Shown here: positions 34,354-42,750 of the stretch, one piece after another
How positions within the stretch are numbered: position 1 is the first letter of the stretch
Layout: each line of letters begins with the position of its first letter
NCBI RefSeq assembly: GCF_000498395.2
Contig: NZ_CP010979.1
Location: forward strand, 3,844,001-3,908,000
Length of the DNA stretch: 64,000 nucleotides
Direction of reading: 5' to 3'
DNA from: Pseudomonas putida S13.1.2
GTDB lineage: Bacteria > Pseudomonadota > Gammaproteobacteria > Pseudomonadales > Pseudomonadaceae
Notes under the pieces: generated by a model
What the model was told of the DNA's origin: nothing
Seen by the model: only the letters and a program-made list of their open reading frames with translations
The model's database searches: none
Position numbers and translations under genes: made by a program

Positions 34354-35931
34354 TTATTCCCACTCGATGGTGGCCGGCGGCTTGCTCGACACGTCGTAGG
34401 TAACGCGCGAGATGCCTTCGATTTCGTTGATGATACGGCCGCTGACGGTTTCCAGCAGCTCGTATGGCAGGTGTGCCCAACGCGCGGTCATGAAGTCCAC
34501 GGTCTCGACGGCACGCAGGGCAACAACCCAAGCGTAGCGACGGCCGTCGCCAACAACACCCACCGACTTGACCGGCTGGAACACCACGAACGCCTGGCTG
34601 GTCTTGTGGTACCAGTCGGCCTTGCGCAGTTCTTCGATGAAGATGTGGTCGGCGCGACGCAGGATGTCGGCGTATTCCTTCTTCACTTCACCCAGGATGC
34701 GCACGCCCAGGCCCGGGCCCGGGAACGGGTGGCGGTAGACCATGTCGTACGGCAGGCCCAGTTCCAGGCCGATCTTGCGCACTTCGTCCTTGAACAGTTC
34801 ACGCAGCGGCTCGACCAGCTTGAGGTTCATTTCCTCCGGCAGGCCACCCACGTTGTGGTGCGACTTGATCACGTGGGCCTTGCCGCTCTTGGCGCCAGCC
34901 GACTCGATCACGTCCGGGTAGATGGTGCCTTGGGCAAGGAACTGGATGTTATCCAGCTTGCTGGCTTCGGCATCGAAGATGTCGATGAAGGTGCGGCCGA
35001 TGATCTTGCGCTTCTTCTCCGGGTCGGCTTCGCCTTCCAGGTTGTCGAGGAACTGCTTTTCAGCGTCGGCGCGGATCACCTTGACGCCCATGTTCTCTTT
35101 GAACATGGCCATCACCTGGTCGCCTTCGTGCAGGCGCAGCAGGCCGTTGTCGACGAATACGCACGTCAGCTGGTCGCCGATGGCGCGGTGCAGCAGTGCG
35201 GCAACCACCGAGCTGTCAACGCCGCCAGACAGGCCCAGCAGGACGTTGGCCGAACCGACTTGCGCACGCACCTGGGCGATGGCGTCTTCAACGATGTTGG
35301 AGGCGGTCCACAGGGCCTCACAGCCGCAGATGTCCTGCACGAAGCGGGACAGGATGCGACCACCCTGCTTGGTGTGGGTCACTTCCGGGTGGAACTGCAC
35401 GCCATAGTAGCCGCGCGTATCGTCGAACATGCCGGCGATCGGGCAGCTCGGGGTGCTGGCCAGTACATGGAAGTTGCCCGGCATCTGGGTGACCTTGTCA
35501 CCGTGGCTCATCCACACATCCAGGCCCAGCACGCCGTCGGCGTCAACGTGGTCTTCGATGCCGTCGAGCAGGCGGCTCTTGCCGACCACGTCTACGCGGG
35601 CATAACCGAACTCACGCAGCTCGGAGCCTTCGACCTTGCCGCCCATCTGTTCGGCCATGGTCTGCATGCCGTAGCAGATGCCCAGCACCGGTACGTTCAG
35701 GTCGAACACGGCCTGCGGGGCGCGCGGGCTGTTGGCTTCGTGGACCGACTCGGGGCCGCCAGCGAGGATGATGCCGCGCGGGTTGAATTCGCGGATCGCT
35801 TCATCGTCCATGTCGAACGGGTGCAGTTCGCAGTACACGCCGATTTCGCGCACGCGGCGGGCAATCAGCTGGGTGTACTGGGAACCGAAATCGAGGATCA
35901 GGATGCGGTGAGCGTGAATGTCGAGGGCCAT
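34354..35931 (-). CDS. guaA: GMP synthase (glutamine-hydrolysing)
   Basis: A 525-residue two-domain enzyme making GMP from XMP, ATP and glutamine. The class I amidotransferase domain (about 8-200) has the nucleophile in VLGICYGMQTMAE (about 82-94) and the catalytic HPEV. The ATP pyrophosphatase domain has the P-loop GLSGGVDSSVVA (about 234-245), and the dimerisation domain contains RHPFPGPGLGVRI. It forms an operon with guaB, 78 nt upstream. Confidence 0.98.
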   Translation of the reverse strand: MALDIHAHRILILDFGSQYTQLIARRVREIGVYCELHPFDMDDEAIREFNPRGIILAGGPESVHEANSPRAPQAVFDLNVPVLGICYGMQTMAEQMGGKVEGSELREFGYARVDVVGKSRLLDGIEDHVDADGVLGLDVWMSHGDKVTQMPGNFHVLASTPSCPIAGMFDDTRGYYGVQFHPEVTHTKQGGRILSRFVQDICGCEALWTASNIVEDAIAQVRAQVGSANVLLGLSGGVDSSVVAALLHRAIGDQLTCVFVDNGLLRLHEGDQVMAMFKENMGVKVIRADAEKQFLDNLEGEADPEKKRKIIGRTFIDIFDAEASKLDNIQFLAQGTIYPDVIESAGAKSGKAHVIKSHHNVGGLPEEMNLKLVEPLRELFKDEVRKIGLELGLPYDMVYRHPFPGPGLGVRILGEVKKEYADILRRADHIFIEELRKADWYHKTSQAFVVFQPVKSVGVVGDGRRYAWVVALRAVETVDFMTARWAHLPYELLETVSGRIINEIEGISRVTYDVSSKPPATIEWE

Positions 35932-35964
35932 GACTCAATCTCGTCAGTGGAAATCGGAAACGAC

Positions 35965-35988
35965 GCGGGGCTGTCGTGACAGCCCCGC
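35965..35988 (-). promoter_or_regulatory. Strong hairpin in the guaB-guaA gap
   Basis: A perfect inverted repeat, GCGGGGCTGTC, 2-nt centre, GACAGCCCCGC, 21 nt past the guaB stop. It has no U-run. It could stabilise guaB mRNA or lower guaA expression within the operon. Confidence 0.5.
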
Positions 35989-36009
35989 ATGCTTGTATTG
36001 CTGGAAGCC

Positions 36010-37479
36010 TCAGCCTACGCGGTAGTTAGGGGCTTCTTTGGTGATCTGCACGTCATGCACGTGGGACTCGGCCATGCCGGCACCGGTGATGCGTACAAAT
36101 TCCGGCTTGGTGCGCATCTCTTCGATGGTTGCGCTGCCGGTGTAGCCCATGGACGAACGCAGGCCGCCCATCAGCTGGTGGATGATCGCGGCCAGGGCGC
36201 CCTTGTAAGGCACACGGCCTTCGATACCCTCAGGAACAAGCTTCTCGGCGCCAGCCGAGGAGTCCTGGAAGTAACGGTCGGACGAGCCTTGCGCCTGTGC
36301 CATGGCACCCAGCGAGCCCATGCCGCGGTAGGCCTTGTAGGAACGGCCCTGGAACAGTTCGACTTCACCCGGGGCCTCTTCGGTACCGGCGAACATCGAA
36401 CCCATCATCACGCAGGACGCACCGGCAACGATGGCCTTGGACAGGTCACCGGAGAAGCGGATACCGCCGTCGGCGATCAGTGGCACGCCAGTGCCTTCCA
36501 GTGCGGCGGCGACGTTGGCGATGGCGCTGATTTGCGGCACGCCGACACCGGCAACGATACGGGTGGTGCAGATGGAGCCCGGGCCGATACCGACCTTGAC
36601 GGCGTCAGCACCAGCTTCGGCCAAAGCCTTGGCTGCGGCGCCGGTGGCGATGTTGCCGCCGATCACCTGCACTTGCGGGTAGGTTTCCTTTACCCAGCGA
36701 ACGCGGTCGATCACGCCTTTGGAGTGACCGTGGGCAGTGTCGACAACCACCACGTCAACGCCAGCGGCAACCAGGGCGGCAACGCGCTCGCCGGTGTCCT
36801 TGCCGGTGCCGACCGCAGCGCCAACGCGCAGGCGACCTTGGTCGTCCTTGCTGGCCAGCGGGTAGGCCTTGGCTTTTTCGATGTCCTTGACGGTCATCAT
36901 GCCCTTGAGGTTGAACTTGTCGTCGACGATCAGGACTTTTTCCAGGCGGTGCTTGTGCAGCAGCTCGCGGACTTCGTTCTTGTCGGCGCCTTCGCGGACG
37001 GTGACCAGACGCTCTTTGGGGGTCATCACGTCGCGGACCTTGGCGTCCAGGCGGGTTTCGAAGCGTACGTCACGGGAGGTGACGATACCGACCAGGTCGC
37101 CGTTCGCCAGCACCGGAACACCAGAGATGTTGTTCAGGCGGGTCAGGTCGAACAGGTCACGCACGGTGGCGTCGGCTTCGATGGTGATCGGGTCCTTGAC
37201 CACGCCAGCCTCGAACTTCTTGACCTTGCGCACTTCGCCGGCCTGCTGTTCGATGGTCATGTTCTTGTGGATGATGCCGATGCCGCCTTCCTGGGCCATG
37301 GCAATGGCCAGACGTGCTTCGGTCACGGTATCCATGGCGGCGGAAACCAGCGGAATGTTCAGCTCGATGCCACGGGTCAAACGGGTCTTGAGACTGACTT
37401 CATTGGGCAGTACCTCGGAGTAGCCAGGTACAAGGAGGATATCGTCGAAGGTCAGGGCTTCTTGGCTGATACGCAGCAT
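36010..37479 (-). CDS. guaB: IMP dehydrogenase
   Basis: A 489-residue enzyme converting IMP to XMP with NAD+, the committed step to GMP. The TIM barrel begins MLRISQEALTFDDILLVPG, two CBS domains are inserted (about 93-210), and the catalytic Cys loop is GIGPGSICTTRIV (about 296-308). The flap SSDRYFQ and GVEGRVPYKG-like text (GIEGRVPYKG) are present. I start at ATG 37479; the upstream open frame is not family sequence. It precedes guaA. Confidence 0.98.
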   Translation of the reverse strand: MLRISQEALTFDDILLVPGYSEVLPNEVSLKTRLTRGIELNIPLVSAAMDTVTEARLAIAMAQEGGIGIIHKNMTIEQQAGEVRKVKKFEAGVVKDPITIEADATVRDLFDLTRLNNISGVPVLANGDLVGIVTSRDVRFETRLDAKVRDVMTPKERLVTVREGADKNEVRELLHKHRLEKVLIVDDKFNLKGMMTVKDIEKAKAYPLASKDDQGRLRVGAAVGTGKDTGERVAALVAAGVDVVVVDTAHGHSKGVIDRVRWVKETYPQVQVIGGNIATGAAAKALAEAGADAVKVGIGPGSICTTRIVAGVGVPQISAIANVAAALEGTGVPLIADGGIRFSGDLSKAIVAGASCVMMGSMFAGTEEAPGEVELFQGRSYKAYRGMGSLGAMAQAQGSSDRYFQDSSAGAEKLVPEGIEGRVPYKGALAAIIHQLMGGLRSSMGYTGSATIEEMRTKPEFVRITGAGMAESHVHDVQITKEAPNYRVG

Positions 37480-37565
37480 CGCGGGGGCTCCCGGGCGGGA
37501 AAAATGGAAGCGCGCCATTATACTCATGCAGGGCGCGCCGCTCAATGCAAAATAAGGGCCTTCGG

Positions 37566-38123
37566 TCAGCCTTGTGGCACTTTTACCTGCACCACGGCCA
37601 CCGGCTGATCGAGCCAGTCGGCAAAGCTGTCGAGAAAGGCCTGGGTAAACCCGGCCTCGCCCCAGTTGTTGAAGATGAACCCCAGGTTGGAAAAGGCACA
37701 TGGCTGCAGGTAAATGAAGCCATTGATGTCATCTTCAAAGCCGCACAGCGGGCAGGTGAAGTTGTCGGTCGCCGCCGGCGTCCACTCTTCCAGGCTTTCG
37801 AACAGCGGCTCGCCCACCTCGCGCCGGCACTCCGGGCAACCGGCTTCTTCGAGAAAACCTTCGGTGGGGGTATAGATGCAGCGCTTGAGCACCACCTCCA
37901 TGCCGTTGACCTGCTGGTCGAAGGGCAGTTTTTCCGGGTGGAGGGCCACCTTGCGCGCCCCTGCGGCCAGGGCATGGCCCATGCGGTTGCCGGTGCGGCC
38001 ACAGGTAGTCAGCTGTTCTTCGACGACCTTTTCGCGCACCAGCCAGCGCAGGATGGCGCGAGCGCGGGCTTCATGCGCCGGGACGGTGGACAGCTTGGGA
38101 ACGATGATGCTCTGGGTGTTCAT
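37566..38123 (-). CDS. Uncharacterised protein with two CxxC motifs
   Basis: A 185-residue soluble protein I recognise only as a conserved Pseudomonas hypothetical, sometimes misnamed as a sugar ABC transporter ATPase although no Walker motif is present. Two pairs of cysteines, CPECRREVG (about 96) and CPLCGFED (about 123), look like a zinc ribbon split by about 24 residues. The N-terminus contains HEARARAILRWLVREKVVEE, a helical segment. It lies upstream of guaB in the same direction (86-nt gap), so it may share the guaB promoter region. Confidence 0.7.
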   Translation of the reverse strand: MNTQSIIVPKLSTVPAHEARARAILRWLVREKVVEEQLTTCGRTGNRMGHALAAGARKVALHPEKLPFDQQVNGMEVVLKRCIYTPTEGFLEEAGCPECRREVGEPLFESLEEWTPAATDNFTCPLCGFEDDINGFIYLQPCAFSNLGFIFNNWGEAGFTQAFLDSFADWLDQPVAVVQVKVPQG

Positions 38124-38170
38124 GAACGGGACAAGCCTGAAAAACGCCGGTAATGGCGCAATTCTACCGC

Positions 38171-38926
38171 TCAGGCGCTCAGGTAGCGACCGATCAACGC
38201 CAGGCCGCTGGCCAGCACCAGCCAGGTGACCAGGCGAACAAAGGCTTCACGCGACAGCCGGTTGGTCAGCCGGCGCCCTACCCAGAGGCCGACGAACATG
38301 ACTGGCAGCAAGCAGGCGGCGAGCAGCAGCAGGCTTTGGTCGGCATACACACCGGCGATCAGGAACAGCGTCAGGCGTACGACCGTGCTGCAACTGATCA
38401 GTGCGCTCTGGGTGGCGCGTACCTGTTCCTTCACTTCCAGCCGTGCGCTCAGGTAAAGGGCGTAAAGAAACCCGCCGCTGCCGAACAAAGCCCCGAACAA
38501 CCCGCCTGCCGTACCCATCGGCACGGCCCACAAGCCCGACAGGCTGGCCGGCCGCACTTTCACTGCCAGCCCGTACAACGCATAGGCGGTCACGAACACC
38601 CCCATCAACAGCAGCAAAAGGTCGGACTTCAGTTGCAGCAGGAACACCACGCCCAACGTGCAGCCCAGGGCCATGAACGGCAACAGCCGCAGCAACTCGC
38701 TGCGCACCACATCCCGGCGCGACGGCAGCAGGTTGCCGAATGCGGCAACGAAGTCCAGCAGCACCAGTAGCGGGATGATGCGCGACAACGGCATGAAATG
38801 TATCAGTACCGGCCCGGCCACCAGCGCGGTACCGAAACCGGCAATGCCGAAAACGATGTAGGCAACACCGACACCCAGCAGGATGGGCAGCCAGTCGAGG
38901 CCGGAAAACGACAGTTGGGCGAGCAT
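38171..38926 (-). CDS. TSUP (TauE/SafE) family permease
   Basis: A 251-residue membrane protein with seven to eight helices and the duplicated TSUP core: ILLGVGVAYIVFGIAGFGTA (about 16-35) and GLFGALFGSGGFLYALYLSA (about 142-161). The family exports or imports sulfite, sulfonates or other small organic anions. The divergent LysR-type regulator 97 nt away probably controls it, so the substrate may be the effector of that regulator. The substrate is unknown. Confidence 0.85.
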   Translation of the reverse strand: MLAQLSFSGLDWLPILLGVGVAYIVFGIAGFGTALVAGPVLIHFMPLSRIIPLLVLLDFVAAFGNLLPSRRDVVRSELLRLLPFMALGCTLGVVFLLQLKSDLLLLLMGVFVTAYALYGLAVKVRPASLSGLWAVPMGTAGGLFGALFGSGGFLYALYLSARLEVKEQVRATQSALISCSTVVRLTLFLIAGVYADQSLLLLAACLLPVMFVGLWVGRRLTNRLSREAFVRLVTWLVLASGLALIGRYLSA

Positions 38927-39023
38927 GGCAACAATTCCTGGGAAGACAGGCCAAGGTTAGCCAGCGATGAGCCATGCCGACTAATATGCCTTTATCGCTA
39001 AAGCCATCTCGAAAAGGCATGAC

Positions 39024-39902
39024 ATGACGTCGATCCGCCAGTTGCGTTACTTCGTGGCAATCGCCGAGTGCGGCAGTTTCAGCGCTGCCGCCGAACGGCT
39101 GTACATCGCTCAGTCGGCGCTTAGCCGGCAGATCAGGGAGCTGGAGCAACAACTGGGGACGCCGCTGTTCGAGCGCACCGCGCGCCTGCCACGCCTGACA
39201 CTGGCCGGCCAGGCCTTTCTTGAACGGTCGCGGCGCTTGCTGGCCGACCTGGCACAGGCCGAGCGGGTAACCCGCGACATTGGCGAGGGGCTGCAAGGCA
39301 GTCTGCGCCTGAACCATTCCAGTACCGTGCCACTGACCGGCACGCTGCTGGCTCGCCTGGGCAACTACCTGAAAGACAACCCGGGGGTTTCGCTGGAAAT
39401 TGCGCAACAGTCTTCGGAGGCACAGCTGGAAGATATTGCTGCCGGGCGGCTGGATATCGGCCTGCTGCGCTTGCCGGTGCTGCGCCAGCATGAAGGTGTG
39501 GTGCTGCATGACCTGTTCAGCGAGCCCTTGTTGCTGGCGGTTGCTGCCGGGCACCCTTTAGCCAGCACGCCGCGGGTGAAACTGGAGCAGTTGAGGGAAG
39601 AACGCTTTATTTCCATCCCCCACCGGGACCGTGGCGGGCTGAGTTACCTGTCGGCTTCGCTGTGCATGGAAGCAGGCTTTTTCCCGCAAGCAGCGCAGGT
39701 GCTGTCGCGCAAGACCACGCAGTTGCAGCTGATTCAGGCGGGGTTCGGGGTAGCGCTGTTGCCGCAGTGCATGCGCGAGATTGCGCCGGTATCTGTCAGC
39801 TTCGTGGCGCTGGAGGGTGATTGCCAGAGCACAGTGGCACTGGCCTGTCGTCGCGATGCGGGGCAGATGGTGCGGCAGTTCGTGGCGACGATGCAGGGCT
39901 GA
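39024..39902 (+). CDS. LysR-family transcriptional regulator
   Basis: A 292-residue regulator. The winged HTH at about 3-62 reads IRQLRYFVAIAECGSFSAAA, then RLYIAQSALSRQIRELEQQL. A periplasmic-binding-like effector domain spans about 90-290 (GSLRLNHSSTVPLTGTLLAR). It is divergent from the TSUP permease gene, the classic arrangement for a regulator of its neighbour; the operator should lie in 38927-39023. The effector is unknown. Confidence 0.9.
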   Translation: MTSIRQLRYFVAIAECGSFSAAAERLYIAQSALSRQIRELEQQLGTPLFERTARLPRLTLAGQAFLERSRRLLADLAQAERVTRDIGEGLQGSLRLNHSSTVPLTGTLLARLGNYLKDNPGVSLEIAQQSSEAQLEDIAAGRLDIGLLRLPVLRQHEGVVLHDLFSEPLLLAVAAGHPLASTPRVKLEQLREERFISIPHRDRGGLSYLSASLCMEAGFFPQAAQVLSRKTTQLQLIQAGFGVALLPQCMREIAPVSVSFVALEGDCQSTVALACRRDAGQMVRQFVATMQG

Positions 39903-39918
39903 AGGCACCGGCTGCGGT

Positions 39919-40040
39919 CTTGTGGGAGCGGCCTTGCGTCGCGAAAGGGCTGCGAAGCGGCCCCAGGTTTTCAGCTTCGCAGCATGAAGTGCCGGGGCCG
40001 CGTTGCGGCCCTTTCGCGACGCAAGGCCGCTCCCACAAGG
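39919..40040. repeat. REP doublet, mixed GGGAGCGGCC type
   Basis: Inverted copies between the LysR gene and xseA. The left begins CTTGTGGGAGCGGCCTTGCG and the right ends GGCCGCTCCCACAAG. The sequence combines features of both main REP types in the window. It lies just upstream of xseA. Confidence 0.82.
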
Positions 40041-40107
40041 ATTGGGTCAAGGCTGGCAGTAGGGGCAAGACAGACAACCGGGGGCGATGTCCTTTATGAT
40101 GCCCGCC

Positions 40108-41487
40108 ATGATCAAAGACCCCTTCGAACGACTCGGCCTGGACCGTGAGGTCCTTACCGTCAGCCAACTCAATGGCCGCGCGCGCGTGCTGCTGGAAGAC
40201 GTGTTCCGCAGCGTCTGGGTGGAAGGCGAAATTTCCAACCTCGCCCGTCCGGCGTCCGGCCACATGTACTTCACCCTCAAGGACAGCGGCGCCCAGGTGC
40301 GCTGTGCGCTGTTCCGGCAGAACGCCACGCGGGTGCGCCAGGCCCTGCGCGACGGCCTGGCTGTGCGGGTACGCGGCAAGGTTTCGCTGTTTGAAGGGCG
40401 TGGCGATTACCAGCTGATTCTCGACACCGTCGAGCCGGCCGGCGACGGCGCACTGCGCCTGGCCTTCGAGGCGCTGAAGGAAAAGCTCAGTGCCGAGGGG
40501 CTGTTCAGCACCGAACGCAAAAAACCGCTACCGGCCCACCCTCAGCGTATCGGCATCATCAGCTCGCCTACCGGCGCTGTAATCCGCGACATCATCAGCG
40601 TGTTCGGCCGCCGCGCCCCACAGGTGGAACTGAACCTGATTCCCACGGCGGTACAGGGCCGCGAAGCCATCGCGCAGATCGTGCGCGCCATTCGCCTGGC
40701 CGACAGCCTTGGTTTCGATGCGCTGATCCTGGCCCGTGGTGGTGGTTCGCTGGAAGACCTGTGGTGCTTCAACGAAGAAGCTGTGGCCCGTGCCGTGGCC
40801 GCCTGCGTTACCCCTATCGTCAGCGCCGTGGGCCATGAAACCGATGTGTCGATCAGCGACTTCGTCGCCGACGTACGCGCCCCCACGCCGTCTGCCGCCG
40901 CCGAGTTGCTGGCCCCCGACAACAGTGGCTTGCAGCAACGCCTGGACGGCCTGCAACGGCGCCTGCTGCTGCGCATGCAGAACCGCCTGGCCCATGACCG
41001 GCTGCGCCTGGAGTCACTGACCCGGCGCCTGCGCCACCCGGGCGAACGCCTGCGCCAGCAGGCCCAGCGCCTGGACGACCTGGACATGCGCCTGCGCCGC
41101 GCCTTCATGCTCAGCCTCAACCAGCGCCGCGAGCGCCTGGCACGCATGGACACCCGCCTGGCCGCGCAGCACCCGGGGCGCAACCTGAAGTTGCTGAGCC
41201 AGCGCCTCGACAGCCTGGCCGAGCGCCTGCCACGGGCCATGCGCGAGGTGTTGAAAGACCGTCGCCAACGCTTCCAGGCCCAGCTGCAAACCCTGCAAGT
41301 GGTCAGCCCCCTGGCTACCCTCGCCCGCGGCTACAGCATCTTGCTGGACGACCAGGGCCAGGCCATTCGCAGCGCCGAACAGACCTGCAATGGCCAGCGC
41401 CTGACCGCGCGCCTGAACGAAGGCGAACTGCAGGTGCGGGTCGAAGACAACCACCTGACCCCGGTCACCCTCTCATTACTGGACTGA
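40108..41487 (+). CDS. xseA: Exodeoxyribonuclease VII large subunit
   Basis: A 459-residue protein that with XseB degrades single-stranded DNA from both ends. An N-terminal OB fold (about 8-105: VLTVSQLNGRARVLLEDVF, VWVEGEISNLARPASGHMYF) is followed by the catalytic domain (RIGIISSPTGAVIRDIISV, LILARGGGSLEDLWCFNEE, VSAVGHETDVSISDFVAD) and a coiled-coil region (about 270-400). I start at MIKDPFERL (ATG 40108). The M23 peptidase gene begins 3 nt after the stop. Confidence 0.97.
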   Translation: MIKDPFERLGLDREVLTVSQLNGRARVLLEDVFRSVWVEGEISNLARPASGHMYFTLKDSGAQVRCALFRQNATRVRQALRDGLAVRVRGKVSLFEGRGDYQLILDTVEPAGDGALRLAFEALKEKLSAEGLFSTERKKPLPAHPQRIGIISSPTGAVIRDIISVFGRRAPQVELNLIPTAVQGREAIAQIVRAIRLADSLGFDALILARGGGSLEDLWCFNEEAVARAVAACVTPIVSAVGHETDVSISDFVADVRAPTPSAAAELLAPDNSGLQQRLDGLQRRLLLRMQNRLAHDRLRLESLTRRLRHPGERLRQQAQRLDDLDMRLRRAFMLSLNQRRERLARMDTRLAAQHPGRNLKLLSQRLDSLAERLPRAMREVLKDRRQRFQAQLQTLQVVSPLATLARGYSILLDDQGQAIRSAEQTCNGQRLTARLNEGELQVRVEDNHLTPVTLSLLD

Positions 41488-41490
41488 CAC

Positions 41491-42318
41491 ATGCCCCGCC
41501 TGCTCGCGCCCCTGCTCGCCCTCTCCCTCGTGCTGCTCGCCGGCGGCGCCCAGGCCAGCTATATCACCCGCACACTGAACAAGCCGGTGCCTGGTGGCGT
41601 GGCGGTGGTTGACCTGGGCCCCGCCGCCAGCGCGCCCAGCGCCCGTTTCGACGGCAAGCCAGTGCTGGTGGTGAAGGAGCAAGACAACTGGCTGGCCATC
41701 GTCGGCATCCCGCTGACCCAGAAGCCCGGTACAGCCGTGCTGAGCCAGGACGGCCGCACCCTGCCCTTCAGCGTCGGGAGCAAGAAGTACCCTGAACAGC
41801 GCATCACCCTGAAGAACACTCGCCAGGTGAACCCGAACCCGGCCGACCTCAAGCGCATCGACCGCGAACTGGCCGAGCAGATCAAGGCCTACCGTAGCTT
41901 CAGCCCTACCCTGCCGAGCAACCTGATCCTCGACAAGCCGGTCAACGGCCCGTTGTCGAGCAAATTCGGCGTGCGCCGCTTCTTCAACGGTGAGGAGCGC
42001 AACCCGCATGCCGGGCTGGACTTCGCGGTGCCGGCGGGCACACCGATCAAGACACCGGCCAATGGCAAGGTGATTCTGGTGGGGGACTACTTCTTCAACG
42101 GCCGCACGGTGTTCGTCGACCATGGGCAGGGCTTTATCAGCATGTTCTGCCACATGTCGAAGATCGATGTGCAGGTGGGGCAATCACTGCGCCGTGGCGA
42201 GGTGGTCGGGCGCGTGGGCTCGACCGGGCGGGCAACCGGGCCGCACATGCACTGGAACGTCAGCCTGAACGATGCGCGAGTGGACCCGGCCATTTTCATT
42301 GGTGCGTTTCAACCCTGA
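41491..42318 (+). CDS. M23 family metallopeptidase
   Basis: A 275-residue exported peptidase. A signal peptide (about 1-22, AQA-SYI) precedes an immunoglobulin-like region and a C-terminal LytM/M23 domain (about 165-262). The zinc site is HAGLDFAVPAGTPI (HxxxD, about 171) and the HMHWN motif (about 250), so the active-site residues are intact. It probably cleaves peptidoglycan cross-bridges. It is tightly linked to xseA (3-nt gap). Confidence 0.9.
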   Translation: MPRLLAPLLALSLVLLAGGAQASYITRTLNKPVPGGVAVVDLGPAASAPSARFDGKPVLVVKEQDNWLAIVGIPLTQKPGTAVLSQDGRTLPFSVGSKKYPEQRITLKNTRQVNPNPADLKRIDRELAEQIKAYRSFSPTLPSNLILDKPVNGPLSSKFGVRRFFNGEERNPHAGLDFAVPAGTPIKTPANGKVILVGDYFFNGRTVFVDHGQGFISMFCHMSKIDVQVGQSLRRGEVVGRVGSTGRATGPHMHWNVSLNDARVDPAIFIGAFQP

Positions 42319-42324
42319 GAATGC

Positions 42325-42422
42325 GGCGCCTGCTTCGCGGGCATGCCCGCTCCCACAGGTACGACGCAGCTTTCAAATGCGGCGCGATCCCTGTGGGAGC
42401 GGGTTTACCCGCGAAGAGGCCA
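42325..42422. repeat. REP doublet, GGGAGCGGGC type
   Basis: Inverted copies after the M23 gene: the left reads CTTCGCGGGCATGCCCGCTC, the right CCTGTGGGAGCGGGTTTACC, ending GAAGAGGCC. It likely marks the 3' end of the xseA-M23 transcript. Confidence 0.86.
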
Positions 42423-42560
42423 GCACAGGCAGCACCCATACCACTGGGTTGCGCCATCGAAATATACCGCGCAAAAATAAAGAAACACTCAGCCAATTAC
42501 AGCCATAAAATCTCGCCAATCACCGTTTTTTAAGCATTCCTCTCAAATTTTCCTGAACAC

Positions 42561-42589
42561 TTGCCATCCCTCACCTCTCTGGTTAGGGT
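42561..42589 (+). promoter_or_regulatory. Candidate promoter for the leuA leader
   Basis: A -35-like TTGCCA (42561-42566; 5 of 6 to TTGACA), a 17-nt spacer and TAGGGT (42584-42589; 3 of 6 to TATAAT). Transcription would begin about 42596, at or next to the ATG of the leader ORF, so the leader might be leaderless. The -10 match is poor. Confidence 0.35.
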
Positions 42590-42596
42590 TGAAGGC

Positions 42597-42674
42597 ATGA
42601 AAACCTTCAGCACCCTCATCCTGCTCCGACAACATCGCAGCCTCTGCCTGGTCAGCGCCCGACTACCAGGCTGA
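42597..42674 (+). CDS. Candidate leuA leader peptide
   Basis: A 25-codon ORF starting MKTFSTLILLRQ and ending in PG, 76 nt upstream of leuA. Six of 25 residues are Leu, including LILL at 7-10, as expected of a peptide whose translation senses Leu-tRNA. The Shine-Dalgarno is poor (GAAGG immediately before the ATG). I do not see a clear terminator/antiterminator pair, so attenuation is inferred from position and Leu content only. Confidence 0.4.
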   Translation: MKTFSTLILLRQHRSLCLVSARLPG

Positions 42675-42750
42675 ATCGCGTCGCCTCGCCTCTTCATCTC
42701 GTTATTGCTCGGCAGGCCCGATCTCGGCCGCACACAAAAGGATTGCTTCC

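Larger units (their letters stand above)
42319..42750. other. Intergenic region before leuA
   Basis: This 432-nt region contains a REP doublet (42325-42422), an AT-rich stretch (about 42465-42550), a candidate promoter (42561-42589) and a 25-codon candidate leader ORF (42597-42674). The last 76 nt before leuA have no clear terminator hairpin with a U-run. Confidence 0.6.

Noticed and set aside
37566..38123. Sugar ABC transporter ATPase
   Set aside because: No Walker A, Walker B or ABC signature is present; the name used in some databases seems unfounded.
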